Below are positions 1 through 13,587 of a stretch of 64,000 nt of DNA, in pieces. The DNA lies in assembly GCA_009887095.1 (NCBI GenBank), contig QXYC01000004.1, positions 46,520-110,519 on the forward strand, given 5' to 3'. Position numbers and translations under genes: made by a program. This DNA is from Candidatus Poseidoniales archaeon. GTDB lineage: Archaea; Thermoplasmatota; Poseidoniia; Poseidoniales; Poseidoniaceae. The notes under the pieces were generated by a model. It made no database searches. It worked only from the letters and a program-made list of their open reading frames with translations, and was not told the DNA's origin. The stretch's first letter is position 1, and the number at the start of each line of letters is the position of its first letter.

Positions 1-2
1 TC

Positions 3-3759
<3,757 letters not shown>

Positions 3760-3843
3760 TGATGGGACAGCGACGCCTTCAAACATGACTTCGGTTTGTA
3801 GCGAAATGCGCCGACCCTGATTTGGCCAGCGTGGTGATTTTCT

Positions 3844-5097
3844 ATGGATGAGCGTTCACTGATTTATGATTGGAACACAGTCGACTATGATTTTGCTCGA
3901 AACCCTGCAAATCACCCTCACGGTGTTTGGTTCGACGATGAGACACTTCGAGATGGTCTTCAGAGCCCAAGCGCCCGGAACCCGACCATCGAGCAAAAGA
4001 TCGAACTGTTGACTTTCATGGAAGATCTCGGCATGCAGAAAGTCGATCTTGGACTCCCTGGTGCAGGACCATTCCACATGGAACACATCGAAGCCATGGT
4101 CGCTCACATCATCGATCAAGATTTCAAAATCCGTCCTGGTGCTGCCGTTCGCACCTTGATGAGTGACATTGAACCGTTGGTTGAACTTCAACAAAAGTAC
4201 GGCGTGCCAATCCAAGCAAGTGCCTTCTTGGGAACAAGCCCAATTAGGCAATACACCGAAGGATGGACCATGGAAAAACTGCTCACGACGATGGAAAAGG
4301 CGGTCTCTTACGCTGTTGACAACGACGTTCCGGTGATGTTTGTCACCGAAGATACAACTCGTTCAAAGCCAGAAGACGTGAAGCAAATTTACCTTCGAGC
4401 AATGGAACTCGGCGCTCGTCGACTTTGCGTCTGTGACACATGCGGTCACGTGACACCAAACGGGGTCAAGCAATTGTTGAGCTTCATCGATGAAGAAGTC
4501 ATCAAAGACGGCGGATACAAGCGGAGCGAGATTGAAGTCAACTGGCACGGTCATCAAGACCGTGGACTTGGCGTTGCTAACAACATCGCTGCGGTCGAAG
4601 CCGGCGCAGATGTCATTCACGGCACTGCTTTGGGCGTTGGTGAGCGTGCAGGAAACGCACCTCTCGATCAAACACTTGTCAATCTCAAGTTGATGGGTGC
4701 CATCGATAATGACCTCACGAAACTCGACGCCTATGTCAAGAAGGCCCACGAATACATCGAAGTTCCACTCCCTCGTAACTACCCAGTGTTTGGTGTCGAT
4801 GCGTTCGAAACTGGGACGGGCGTTCACGCTTCGGCCGTCATCAAGGCCATGCGCAAGGGCGATGATTGGCTCGCAGACCGTGTGTATTCAGGTGTTCCCG
4901 CCGGCGACTTTGGACTGAAGCAAGTGATTCGTATTGGACACATGGCAGGTCGTTCAAACATCATTTGGTGGTTGGAGCAAAACGGTCATGAAGCAAGCGA
5001 TGACCTTGTGGCGCACTTGTTTGAAGTGGCCAAGAGTCAACGTCGAAACATGACTGATGAAGAAGTTCATGCCGCAGTAGTGGACTTCCAATCCTGA
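3844..5097 (+). CDS. Isopropylmalate/homocitrate/citramalate synthase family enzyme
   Basis: This is a DRE-TIM metallolyase-fold enzyme that condenses acetyl-CoA (or a related acyl-CoA) with a 2-oxo acid. It is 417 residues. The signature DDETLRDGLQSP is at about residues 27-38. The metal-binding HxH motif is in WHGHQDRGLGVANN, followed by the GTALGVGERAGNAPLD motif typical of LeuA/NifV/CimA enzymes and the linker TGVHASAVIK. It lacks the roughly 120-residue C-terminal leucine-feedback domain of LeuA, so its size fits NifV/AksA-type enzymes. The RDGLQ form of the motif recalls HMG-CoA lyases, but the rest matches synthases. The exact substrate (oxoisovalerate, oxoglutarate or pyruvate) cannot be read from sequence. 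The stop codon abuts the stop of the convergent gene at 5098. Confidence 0.85.
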   Translation: MDERSLIYDWNTVDYDFARNPANHPHGVWFDDETLRDGLQSPSARNPTIEQKIELLTFMEDLGMQKVDLGLPGAGPFHMEHIEAMVAHIIDQDFKIRPGAAVRTLMSDIEPLVELQQKYGVPIQASAFLGTSPIRQYTEGWTMEKLLTTMEKAVSYAVDNDVPVMFVTEDTTRSKPEDVKQIYLRAMELGARRLCVCDTCGHVTPNGVKQLLSFIDEEVIKDGGYKRSEIEVNWHGHQDRGLGVANNIAAVEAGADVIHGTALGVGERAGNAPLDQTLVNLKLMGAIDNDLTKLDAYVKKAHEYIEVPLPRNYPVFGVDAFETGTGVHASAVIKAMRKGDDWLADRVYSGVPAGDFGLKQVIRIGHMAGRSNIIWWLEQNGHEASDDLVAHLFEVAKSQRRNMTDEEVHAAVVDFQS

Positions 5098-6432
5098 TTA
5101 GGATTCGTTCTCTTCTTCTTGCTCGGCAAAGACATCTTCGGATGCTTGATGAAGGGTTGGCTTTGACCCAACCCATTCTGAATCAATGCCGCCTCCGCTC
5201 CATTCCCCATCGAGCGCAACTTCATCGATCTCAGTCTCCTCTCGCCATACGGCATCATTTTCCGAGCCACAGACCAAGAAACGTCCATGTTGGTCGATTT
5301 GGTCTTCGAGTAATTTGATGTGTTTGGAGATCGGGAGGAAGTGGCCAACCGGCATACCTGCAGCAGTGAATGGATTGGTTGCAGCACCAATGAGCAATCC
5401 ATCTTCAGGAGCGACGATATCAACTGTTAGGCCGGGGTTGGCTGGGTCCGAGACCGTTGCAATGACTTCACCCTCTCGCATGACTGAACCGGAACTGACG
5501 AACATGTCGAGCAGACCTCCTTCTCCTGAACGAAGCCAATGGGAACCACTTGCCAACATTCGGAACCTTGGTCGGGTTGGGTTCCCTGGGATCATTCGTA
5601 GCGACTTGAGAACATTGATCACGCCTTGAATGGCCACGTTAACCGATTCATGATCGAGCAAATTTGCGCCGCCTCCTTCGTAGGTGATGGAGGGAATGTC
5701 TTTGGAAACTGCAACCTTTCTCAACGAGCCTGATGGGGGCTTGGAATCAAGAATGATTTCGATTCCAAAGGTTTTCGCAAGAATGTTTGACCCCGGGTGA
5801 GCAAGGTCTGCTCTGACCTGAGGCATGTTTGATCGTCCTTTTCCTGCGCTGTGTAGGTCAACGATTGCGTCAACATCGTTCAAGAGGTACTTCCACAACT
5901 GAGCCGCAACCCTTCGGGTTGTGGAGCCTTTGAAGTCCCCTGGAAATTGCCTGTTGAGGTCTCGCCCATCTGGGAAATAGCGGGATTTTGATCGATAGCC
6001 AGGGAGGTTGATAATCGGAACAATACGCACTGTCCCTGCCATTTGGGCTGGGTCGAGCGGTTTGCCAAGGTCCGTGAAGGCATTTGAGAGAAGGTGCGTG
6101 CACGCCGATGGGCCCGTGAGTTCGTCACCATGGACGCCTCCGAGAAGGGTAATTGTTGGACCGGGTCGGACCCCATGGAGAATTGTGACCGGGATCGGCC
6201 AAGGATCGCCAAGCTCGGTTTCCAGCAAGGGCATCGAAATTGTGCGCATTGTGCCGGGTTTGATCGTCTTTCTATAGAATTTCACATTGCCCCATTCAGC
6301 ACTGCGATCCCAATCGGGTCGATCCTCTAATTTGTGTGCGTTCATCGCTTCTTGAATGGCGATTCGCCTTCGCTTTGGAAGTTCATGGGCAACACGAACC
6401 TTCGTCTTGCGACGCGATTTCTTTGCTCCCAT
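5098..6432 (-). CDS. Succinylglutamate desuccinylase/aspartoacylase-family metallohydrolase
   Basis: This is a zinc-dependent amide hydrolase of the AstE/AspA (M14-like) family. Zinc ligands appear in GGVHGDELTGPSA (H and E) and AIVDLHSAGKG (third His). The substrate-binding motif DGRDLNRQFPG is also present. The C-terminal region with SSGSVMREGEVIATVSDP is the beta domain seen in this family. The start chosen is the ATG of MGAKKSRRKTK at 6432. The frame is open further upstream, but that would overlap the divergent thioesterase gene. The basic N-terminus and acidic C-terminus (AEQEEENES) are lineage additions. The substrate is unknown; family members deacylate N-acyl amino acids. Confidence 0.82.
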   Translation of the reverse strand: MGAKKSRRKTKVRVAHELPKRRRIAIQEAMNAHKLEDRPDWDRSAEWGNVKFYRKTIKPGTMRTISMPLLETELGDPWPIPVTILHGVRPGPTITLLGGVHGDELTGPSACTHLLSNAFTDLGKPLDPAQMAGTVRIVPIINLPGYRSKSRYFPDGRDLNRQFPGDFKGSTTRRVAAQLWKYLLNDVDAIVDLHSAGKGRSNMPQVRADLAHPGSNILAKTFGIEIILDSKPPSGSLRKVAVSKDIPSITYEGGGANLLDHESVNVAIQGVINVLKSLRMIPGNPTRPRFRMLASGSHWLRSGEGGLLDMFVSSGSVMREGEVIATVSDPANPGLTVDIVAPEDGLLIGAATNPFTAAGMPVGHFLPISKHIKLLEDQIDQHGRFLVCGSENDAVWREETEIDEVALDGEWSGGGIDSEWVGSKPTLHQASEDVFAEQEEENES

Positions 6433-6525
6433 GCCACGCTCAACGCCGCACCCCACATGAACACTGCGTTTGTTTGAGGACAAAACAGCAAAGAAAAGAA
6501 GTGCTTTGTTGCTGACCGTAGGGGT

Positions 6526-6993
6526 ATGAGCGAACTCGGAGTGCAACGCCAATACGCCCCTTCGTCAATCTGCTTTGGTTGTGGTCCGGCAAATGAAAAA
6601 GGGCTACAAATTGACAGCCATCGAATTGAAAACGGGCTACGAATGGAGTACACACCAGAACCACACCACCAAGCTTTCCCAGGTATGATCAACGGTGGCA
6701 TTATTGGAACATTGCTTGACTGTCACGGAAACTGGACGGCTGCAGTGGCCTTGATGGACCGCGATGCCACAAGTGAGCCACCGTGCACGGTCACGGCTTC
6801 TTACTCCGTACAACTCCGAAGGCCAACGCCTCAAAACACCCCTCTTCACATCACAAGCCAAGTGACTTCAATGGAAGGTAACAAAGTCAACATCGAACTG
6901 CTGCTTGAAGCAAACGGCAAAGTTTGTGCCACCGGAAAAGGCCTTTTTGTCGCTGTGAAGGAAGGGCATCCCGCATACCATCGATGGAGCTGA
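6526..6993 (+). CDS. PaaI-like hotdog-fold thioesterase
   Basis: A 155-residue single hotdog domain, expected to hydrolyse acyl-CoA thioesters in the cytoplasm. The motif CFGCGPANEKGLQ (about residues 16-28) is typical of the PaaI/THEM4-like group. INGGIIGTLLDCHGNW (about residues 55-70) carries the conserved Gly-Gly and the catalytic Asp region. The gene is divergent from the AstE-like gene with about 90 bases between. Its 3' end overlaps the start of the SprT-like gene by 10 bases, so the two are probably cotranscribed. The natural substrate is unknown. Confidence 0.85.
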   Translation: MSELGVQRQYAPSSICFGCGPANEKGLQIDSHRIENGLRMEYTPEPHHQAFPGMINGGIIGTLLDCHGNWTAAVALMDRDATSEPPCTVTASYSVQLRRPTPQNTPLHITSQVTSMEGNKVNIELLLEANGKVCATGKGLFVAVKEGHPAYHRWS

Positions 6994-7541
6994 GTTTGTT
7001 GGTTCGACCAAGCGCTGAGGCAAAGCAAGCGCTTGAGCAACTCAGGGATGATGTCATTGAAATCATGCGTGACATGCCCGTATGGTCGGAAGCACCGGTT
7101 GGTAATTTGAGCACCATTCCTCTTGGGGTTCTTCGGAAAAATGCGACGCAACGTCACGGTGTCACTCGGTGGAAGCGAGGTGTTAACCTCGATGCAATGA
7201 ACATTGACGACGTGGAAGTCATTGACTTACATCCGAGACTTCTCGAAGCAAAATGGAGGCCATATGGGGCTTTTGTTCTTCATCACGAATACATCCATGC
7301 CCTTGGATTCAGGGGTCATGATTCAACATTCCGAGCACTCGAAGCCGCATGGCCGGGGCGTACGGCTTCCAAGCATGCGAAAGAATTCACAGAAATGCTG
7401 CGTCGAAGCAGAGCAGATTGGCTTTGGGTTTGTGCCACTTGTCAGAACACCTACCCGCGGCAAAAAAAGTCTGGTGGAAGGTACCGATGTCGAGCGTGTT
7501 CAACAGTGCTGACCGACCAAGTCAATCCCGACAAGATCTGA
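6984..7541 (+). CDS. SprT-like zinc metalloprotease domain protein
   Basis: A 185-residue protein with the metalloprotease helix HEYIHALGFRGHDSTFR (HExxH plus a downstream His), matching the SprT/Spartan family. A C-terminal zinc ribbon (CATC...CRAC, roughly residues 151-175) follows, as in SprT proteins. Spartan relatives cleave DNA-protein crosslinks; that role here is by analogy. The ATG at 6984 is chosen because it lies within the 3' end of the thioesterase gene (ATG-TGA overlap) and gives a compact protein starting MELSLLVRP. The frame is open further upstream inside the thioesterase gene, which is unlikely to be coding. Confidence 0.8.
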   Translation: MELSLLVRPSAEAKQALEQLRDDVIEIMRDMPVWSEAPVGNLSTIPLGVLRKNATQRHGVTRWKRGVNLDAMNIDDVEVIDLHPRLLEAKWRPYGAFVLHHEYIHALGFRGHDSTFRALEAAWPGRTASKHAKEFTEMLRRSRADWLWVCATCQNTYPRQKKSGGRYRCRACSTVLTDQVNPDKI

Positions 7542-7587
7542 ACCAACGCACCATTGTCTTCATGCAGGGGGAGTTGCTCCGAACTTC

Positions 7588-9636
7588 ATGGGGATTGTGC
7601 CATGCAGAGGGTCACGTGTTCCCGCTGCGGTTCTCGTCGCCATCTTGGCCATCTTGGTCTTGCACCCAGTTGGTTTCGCCTCTGCGTCACTGACAACAGA
7701 GCAAGGCGACATGTTTCTTTCGTGCACCGAAGATGATGAATGCCTCCTTTCACCAACGCCAATCGGGGAAGAAATCGTTACCGACAGTGTCTTTGCTTCC
7801 CCGGCTCAACCGGAAAGCCTGACGTTTGAATTTGACTTAGCTCCGGGCCAAGATCAACTGGCTCTTTTGCCGACGACGCTTGCTAAGTTCGAGGTTGATT
7901 TCCGATTCACTGGTGATGCGACAGGGGCAGCACGCCCCCAATTGGACGCCTCTCTCATTCTCGGCCAATCGGTAACGGACTGGGGGTTTGAGGCTCAGCC
8001 AATTCCCGGCCAAGCGTTGAACGAACCGTATGTACTGGTCGATGAGCCATTAAATTTGAATGGAAACCGGGTGCTTTGGCCTGAAGATGTTGTCCGACTT
8101 CGCCTGACCTTCTCAATCGACCGCCCTGGTACATGGGAACTCCACATGCGTGGAAATTCCTTCCTTGAACTTGACATCGAGTGGTCTGAAGACATGAACA
8201 CAAGAAACACCGATGAGCCCTCGAGTACACTTAACCCCCGCAGCACTGAGTTTGAAACTTCACATGAAGGGGCCCTTGTCGAAAATGACAAGGACTGTTG
8301 GGAGTTTGAAATCGAGCAGCATGAAGTCTTGAGTGTATTTGTCATATGGGAGGCCGTCCCAATTGAAATTGAACAACCGCATCAACTTCCGAACCTCTAC
8401 ATGCCAAACGGCAGGGAGGCTCCTGCGCCAGAGGTGATTGTTTCAGACGATGGTTCGGAAACGAGGAATACCTACCGTTGGCGTGCCCTTCCGCTTGGTG
8501 ATTACACGATGTGCATAGGAGGCATTGCAGAAAAATTCCAACCTTATAGGTGGACTGGCCAGTTAGCATTTGAAGGTCTTGGTCCGCTTGATCCAAGTGG
8601 CTTTTCCGGGACATCATACTATCCTGTGGGTGCTGCTTCTTTGGGCGATGCAGATGAAGCAATTCAACTCGAACCAGTGACCTACGGCTTCTTGATCGCT
8701 TGTCTGTTCATCCTTGTTCTGTTCGGCGTTGATGGCCTGCGTCACTCGACCTCTTCTGCCATTCGATTTGGACTGTTTACACCGGGTGTTGTGTTGATGC
8801 TCGTTGGAGGAATCTTCCATCCGCTGTGGGCTGGGGCGGATGAAGTGCAGTTAGAGGGGGAATACACGCTCGAAGAATTGGTTGAATATCGCTTGCAGCA
8901 ACTTTGGGATGTCTCCTATCCGGGTGTTCCCGAACAAGTTCTGGTGAAGCAAACTGGGGCGACATGGGGCATGCTCGATGGCGAACGTTTGCAACTCCGA
9001 TTGGAGGTTGAAGAAGCGAGACCAATGGATGATGGCCGTTGGCAACTTGTTGTCCCTGAACTTGAATCAATCAGGCTTGATGATGCAATTTTCGGGCAGG
9101 TGGCGAAAGGTGGTGCGCAAACCACTGACGAAGGGCTTCTCGAAGATCAAACGGTTCGCTTTATCCTCTTGGCAGGACGCTCGCTGCTGCTCGACTTGTT
9201 GATGCTTGAAGGACTGCTTGTCGTCGATGAAAAACCAACTTCCAGTGTGTTCCACCTTGATGTGGACATGGTTTCCGCTCCAGCAACTGGTTCAGTGAGC
9301 GTTCCGGCTTGGGGGACTCGGCCTTCAACAATCTCGACCAATGATTGGGTGTTGCTGCAGTCTTCGCTGTTCCCAGAACAAATCTCTGTGACGCTTTGTG
9401 ATTGTGATTTGGATTTGCTTGATGTCCGCTTCATCGCATCGACTGGTTTTGATTCGAGCGATGTGCCTAAGGCGATTGGTTTGCGGAATGCATCGGGCTT
9501 CATCTCGGCGAATGCACCAATCGCAATGCTTGGTCTCGTGCTGCTCTCTCTGTCATCAAGGATTGAATACGTGAGGCGTAAGAAAGCGAGAACGCTTGCT
9601 GAATCGATGTTCGGGTCTTCTGCAAAGTGGGCTTAA
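7588..9636 (+). CDS. Large exported membrane-anchored protein of unknown function
   Basis: A 682-residue protein I do not recognise. The N-terminus has a signal-like hydrophobic segment (PAAVLVAILAILVLHPVGFA, about residues 12-31). A long extracytoplasmic beta-rich region follows, then a membrane hairpin around residues 365-415 (GFLIACLFILVLFG and GVVLMLVGGIFHPLWAG). A second soluble region comes next, then a last transmembrane segment near residues 640-655 followed by a basic tail (RRKKAR). Topology suggests a surface or envelope protein. Its stop is 7 bases from the stop of the convergent gene at 9644. Confidence 0.7.
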   Translation: MGIVPCRGSRVPAAVLVAILAILVLHPVGFASASLTTEQGDMFLSCTEDDECLLSPTPIGEEIVTDSVFASPAQPESLTFEFDLAPGQDQLALLPTTLAKFEVDFRFTGDATGAARPQLDASLILGQSVTDWGFEAQPIPGQALNEPYVLVDEPLNLNGNRVLWPEDVVRLRLTFSIDRPGTWELHMRGNSFLELDIEWSEDMNTRNTDEPSSTLNPRSTEFETSHEGALVENDKDCWEFEIEQHEVLSVFVIWEAVPIEIEQPHQLPNLYMPNGREAPAPEVIVSDDGSETRNTYRWRALPLGDYTMCIGGIAEKFQPYRWTGQLAFEGLGPLDPSGFSGTSYYPVGAASLGDADEAIQLEPVTYGFLIACLFILVLFGVDGLRHSTSSAIRFGLFTPGVVLMLVGGIFHPLWAGADEVQLEGEYTLEELVEYRLQQLWDVSYPGVPEQVLVKQTGATWGMLDGERLQLRLEVEEARPMDDGRWQLVVPELESIRLDDAIFGQVAKGGAQTTDEGLLEDQTVRFILLAGRSLLLDLLMLEGLLVVDEKPTSSVFHLDVDMVSAPATGSVSVPAWGTRPSTISTNDWVLLQSSLFPEQISVTLCDCDLDLLDVRFIASTGFDSSDVPKAIGLRNASGFISANAPIAMLGLVLLSLSSRIEYVRRKKARTLAESMFGSSAKWA

Positions 9637-9643
9637 GTTGGTC

Positions 9644-10255
9644 TCAGTTGCCCTTGTTTGTCTTCTTCTTGACATCTTCAACGACTGCATCAGCATCTTC
9701 CTTGGCTTCCTTTGCAGCCTTCTTAATCTGCTCTTCTTCTTCCGCAGTGATCTTACCGTCTTTTGCAGCCGAAGAGATGGCTGCTTCGAGGTTCATCTTT
9801 GCAGCATCCTCGTCAGTGATTCCGAGGATTTCTTGGAAGGAGCGAAGTTCTTTCAGTTCTTCTTCGGTAATGATTCCGTCTTCCCATGCAGCCGCGTATG
9901 ATTCCAACAGGAATTCACTGTAGGCAGTTGGATTGAGAAGCACATCTCTGATGAGTCCGTGGTCAGGCCCTTCTTCAGACTCTGACATTTCGAGGATGGC
10001 GATCGATCGTCGGATTTCCTTGACGGCCATGTCCTTCAGACCGTGGCCAGCCCAAACTCCACCGGCGGCAACAACTGCTGCAGCAAACCATCGCATGACA
10101 TCTGGATTCACGAGTTCACCTGGCTGAATAAGGTGGAACATGCCGAGGACAACCATGGCTGCACCGCACATGACTTCGACCCAGTCGTTGAGATCGGGTT
10201 CATCATCAAACACCGAAAGGCGTTCGTCAACCATCGTCTCCACATCATCGCTCAT
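9644..10255 (-). CDS. Small membrane protein with TerB-like acidic helical tail
   Basis: A 203-residue protein starting MSDDVETMVDERL. Two transmembrane helices are visible (VMCGAAMVVLGMFHLI and WFAAAVVAAGGVWAGHGL, about residues 30-75). The cytoplasmic helical C-terminal half contains two DG-I-T-EE patterns (EDGIITEEELKEL and KDGKITAEEEEQI), reminiscent of EF-hand or TerB-like modules. The C-terminus is lysine/glutamate-rich coiled coil. The ATG at 10255 is chosen; the frame is open upstream to 10348 but that would abut the divergent helicase start. No enzymatic role can be assigned. Confidence 0.7.
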   Translation of the reverse strand: MSDDVETMVDERLSVFDDEPDLNDWVEVMCGAAMVVLGMFHLIQPGELVNPDVMRWFAAAVVAAGGVWAGHGLKDMAVKEIRRSIAILEMSESEEGPDHGLIRDVLLNPTAYSEFLLESYAAAWEDGIITEEELKELRSFQEILGITDEDAAKMNLEAAISSAAKDGKITAEEEEQIKKAAKEAKEDADAVVEDVKKKTNKGN

Positions 10256-10346
10256 GCACTGTGACACATAGAGGCAGGTCTTAGGGCTGTCGCATTGAAC
10301 GAGATTGAGCGTTGTCCTTTTGGACTGTTGACGCAGAAGGGCATTC

Positions 10347-12965
10347 ATGGAGGGGGCGGAGCGAGCGGTTTCGAAGCTTGATTTGCCTCACAAGGTTACA
10401 GATTTCTTGACCTCTTCATGGGGCATTGTCAATCTCCATCCACCTCAATTTGAAGCCATGCCAAGTGTTCTCGGTGGATCGAACACATTGCTGGCTATTC
10501 CAACTGCCAGTGGTAAGTCGTTGGTTGCTTACATAGGGATTATGAAACGAATCCTTGTGGATGACCCTGGGTCCAAAGCGGTCTACATTGTCCCGTTGAA
10601 AGCGCTTGCCAGTGAGAAGTTCGATGACCTCTCCGAACTTTGTGCTGCGGTCGGCTTAAGCGTAGGTCTCGGAATCGGAGATGCTTCTGCTGAAGCGAAG
10701 AAAATAGAGGAATGTGATGTGCTTGTTTGCACCTCTGAAAAGTTAGACTCGCTGATGAGAAACCGTTCGGAATTGATGGCCAATGTCTCGATCGTTGTGG
10801 CGGATGAATTCCACCTCATGAACGACGCAACACGTGGTCCAACCCTCGAAATCAACCTGACACGTCTTCGTCACCTGCGTCCGAAGGCCCAAATTATTGC
10901 TCTATCGGCAACGGTTGGCAATTGTCAAGATCTTGCAACGTGGCTCGATGCGACGCTTGTTCTGTCGGATTGGCGGCCTGTTGCCTTGGAGTACAGCACC
11001 TTCCATGACATGCACCTTGAACCACGCCTCGTTCAATCGTCTGCCATGAGTTCAGATGGCGATGCGCTTCAACCTCCGCGTGACCTTGATGGGCCGAAAT
11101 CACACCCTACATGGGTCGTTGTCAACGATACCATCGATCAAGATGGCCAAGTGTTGGTGTTTGTAGGCACCAGGCGAAGCGCCCAATCCGAAGCACTCAA
11201 ACTCTCCAAACGGGTTTTGAAGCGTTTGACAAAAGAAGACCCTGATCGTGTAAAGCGGCTTGCAGCGTTCGCAGACCGTCTGGAAGGCGGTCAACAGACT
11301 GCGATGGCAGAACGGCTTGCTACCGCCATTCGTGGCGGTTTTGCGTTTCATCATGCAGGACTGACGCATGGGCAAAGAAAGGCAATTGAGGGTGCGTTCA
11401 AAGATGGATTATTGGTTGGGCTTGCAGCCACGCCAACCCTCGCAGCAGGCGTCAACTTGCCGGCAAGGCGGGTGTTGGTAAGGGATCTAAAGCGGTGGGA
11501 CGACGGAATGAGCCGTCCTCTCCCGGTCATGGAAGTTCGTCAAATGCTCGGCCGGGCGGGGCGTCCGAAATACGACGCTTTTGGCGAAGCATGGGTGCTG
11601 TGCAAAGGAACCGATGGATGGGCGATTGCTGATGATGTCAGTCGAAGGTATTTCTTTGGTCCCGTTGAATCAATTTCCTCGAAGTTATCCAGCGAGCCAG
11701 CGCTTCGAACCCACCTCCTCGCAGCGATTGCTGCAGGTGGTTTCAGGCATCGAGGTGAACTCGGTGAGTTTTTCCAAGCGACGTTTTTGGGCGCCTCAGT
11801 TTCGCCAACCTATCTCAAAGAGCAACTCGATCGTATGCTCGATTGGCTTGTCGCAGAGCGGTTCATTCGGAGGGTCGGCGTCGACGATGACTATGTGGCT
11901 CGAAAAGCAGACTCGTCTGCCGCATCAAGTTCCGAAGAAGATTGGGATGATGAGTTGCCAATTTGGGCAAGCATTGCGAAAAGCACAGGGGGTGTCGATT
12001 TCCAAGCGCCACAAAGCCTGACCACTCAACGTCCGCCTCGAAACGAATCAGCGTTTACGAAGGCCTCTCTCGGCTTTACACAAGCCACTGACCTCGCCCA
12101 TGTTGGTGGTTGGAACCAACCAACAGGCGTCGATCATCACGGCATGGTGTACGAGGCGACAATGATGGGAGAGCGGATTACGCAAATGTACCTTGATCCA
12201 CTTTCAGCCTCTCAATTACGCACCGGACTTCGCCGAGCCGTCCGCCGGCTTGTTCGACAAAACAGACCCGTAACCGAATTCAGTTTGTTACAACTGGCGA
12301 CAACAACGCCTGATTTTAACTCTCTATGGGCCAAAAACAGTGACATGGAAGTCAATTCCTTGCTCTGGCTAAAGACGAACACAATCGAAGAAGAACTCCT
12401 AACCGACATCACACTTGAAGAGCGCCTTCTCGGCTATGTGAAATCTGCATGGATGCTAGAAAAATGGATTGAAGAAGAGACCCTCCGTGAGATTGAGACT
12501 GACTTAGATGTCAGCCCAGGGGACGTAAATCACCGAGTCGACCTCATGGGTTGGTTGCTTGCAGCAGCTCGTCAAGTTTTGCTCACAGATGATGTCTTTT
12601 CCGAAGATCACCTTGCTGAAATCGATCAGTTATCCTCGATGATTGACGTTCTGCGTCAACGGATTCGTCATGGTTGCAAACCCGACCTCCTCAATTTAGT
12701 CAACATCAAGCATGTTGGGCGTGCACGTGCTCGTGAAATGTCTAAAATCGAATTAAGAACGCCTCGAGATGTTCTCGCTATGTCACGAAAGCAGCGAAGT
12801 GATTTGCTGGCACTGCGTGGCTGGGGTCCGGTGTTGCTACAGAACATTCTGACAGAAGTGGAGAAGGTTGTCGAAAAGGAAAACAAGGCAACACATCGCA
12901 CTTCAATTCCACGGATTCACGAAGATGATGTCCCACTCTCGGGTGAACGTGAATCGGATGATTGA
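10347..12965 (+). CDS. Ski2-family DNA helicase Hel308-like
   Basis: An 872-residue superfamily 2 helicase. Walker A is in IPTASGKSLVAY (about residues 50-61), the DExH box in VADEFHLMND (about 150-159), motif III in ALSATVGN, and motif VI in QMLGRAGRPKYD. The C-terminal region has a winged-helix/ratchet part and a helix-hairpin-helix-like segment (KHVGRARAREMSKI), as in archaeal Hel308, which acts at stalled replication forks. The next gene, a Cgi121 homologue, overlaps it by 8 bases, an arrangement I recall from other euryarchaea. The C-terminus is acidic (SGERESDD). Confidence 0.9.
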   Translation: MEGAERAVSKLDLPHKVTDFLTSSWGIVNLHPPQFEAMPSVLGGSNTLLAIPTASGKSLVAYIGIMKRILVDDPGSKAVYIVPLKALASEKFDDLSELCAAVGLSVGLGIGDASAEAKKIEECDVLVCTSEKLDSLMRNRSELMANVSIVVADEFHLMNDATRGPTLEINLTRLRHLRPKAQIIALSATVGNCQDLATWLDATLVLSDWRPVALEYSTFHDMHLEPRLVQSSAMSSDGDALQPPRDLDGPKSHPTWVVVNDTIDQDGQVLVFVGTRRSAQSEALKLSKRVLKRLTKEDPDRVKRLAAFADRLEGGQQTAMAERLATAIRGGFAFHHAGLTHGQRKAIEGAFKDGLLVGLAATPTLAAGVNLPARRVLVRDLKRWDDGMSRPLPVMEVRQMLGRAGRPKYDAFGEAWVLCKGTDGWAIADDVSRRYFFGPVESISSKLSSEPALRTHLLAAIAAGGFRHRGELGEFFQATFLGASVSPTYLKEQLDRMLDWLVAERFIRRVGVDDDYVARKADSSAASSSEEDWDDELPIWASIAKSTGGVDFQAPQSLTTQRPPRNESAFTKASLGFTQATDLAHVGGWNQPTGVDHHGMVYEATMMGERITQMYLDPLSASQLRTGLRRAVRRLVRQNRPVTEFSLLQLATTTPDFNSLWAKNSDMEVNSLLWLKTNTIEEELLTDITLEERLLGYVKSAWMLEKWIEEETLREIETDLDVSPGDVNHRVDLMGWLLAAARQVLLTDDVFSEDHLAEIDQLSSMIDVLRQRIRHGCKPDLLNLVNIKHVGRARAREMSKIELRTPRDVLAMSRKQRSDLLALRGWGPVLLQNILTEVEKVVEKENKATHRTSIPRIHEDDVPLSGERESDD

Positions 12966-13539
12966 AAATTGCCCCCTCCTTCGCATGGTCATGGATGGAG
13001 GGGATTTTCCTTGCTTCAGTTGGCGAGCCTCTTCGCCAGTCAAAGGCGGTGCCCTCACGAAAACCTTCCTTGAGCATCGTCCAAATGACCATTGGGTGTT
13101 GGTGGGCGACGGCATCGCACAATGTCACATGCAACTCTGGACTGCTTGGAACAGTGCCGCACGCCGTCAACGAAGGGGGACTTCTCTCGCTCGTTCATTT
13201 GACGCGGAGTTTCTCCGCTACCTTGCCGGTACGCACCATGTTTCGGAAGCGTTCAAGCGTGCAGGTGTCAGAGATGGCGATCAAGCAGGTTTCTTTCTCG
13301 TGCTCCCCTCTGCCGATGTCGAAATAGAATCCCAATCTTCATCCCAATCTCATTTGGACCAAGAGTGGGCTCAACAGTCTGAGGTTTTAGCAAAGTCCAT
13401 GGGGGTTAACATTGAGGCTGTTCGCCTTGAATGCAACACAGAAGGCGCCCACCGATTGGGTGTTCAATTCGATGAAAAGGTTGGCTTATCGTGCGATCTC
13501 TTGATTGGACATGTGCTCTCTTCAGAGTTCCATTCTTGA
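12958..13539 (+). CDS. cgi121: KEOPS complex subunit Cgi121
   Basis: A 193-residue protein. The central part has the Cgi121 core, ending in FLRYLAGTHHVSEAFKRAG followed by DGDQAGFFLVLP, which matches the conserved tRNA-binding region of the family. KEOPS makes the t6A modification at position 37 of ANN-decoding tRNAs; Cgi121 recruits tRNA through its CCA end. The ATG at 12958 overlaps the helicase stop (ATGATTGA), indicating translational coupling. The serine/glutamine-rich stretch (ESQSSSQSH) and the C-terminal half are longer than in typical Cgi121, so the alignment is clear only in the core. Confidence 0.75.
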   Translation: MIENCPLLRMVMDGGDFPCFSWRASSPVKGGALTKTFLEHRPNDHWVLVGDGIAQCHMQLWTAWNSAARRQRRGTSLARSFDAEFLRYLAGTHHVSEAFKRAGVRDGDQAGFFLVLPSADVEIESQSSSQSHLDQEWAQQSEVLAKSMGVNIEAVRLECNTEGAHRLGVQFDEKVGLSCDLLIGHVLSSEFHS

Positions 13540-13587
13540 ACACGCAACGGAGCAGGGTTCAAGCACTACTGGCTTCTCCGCAATCCC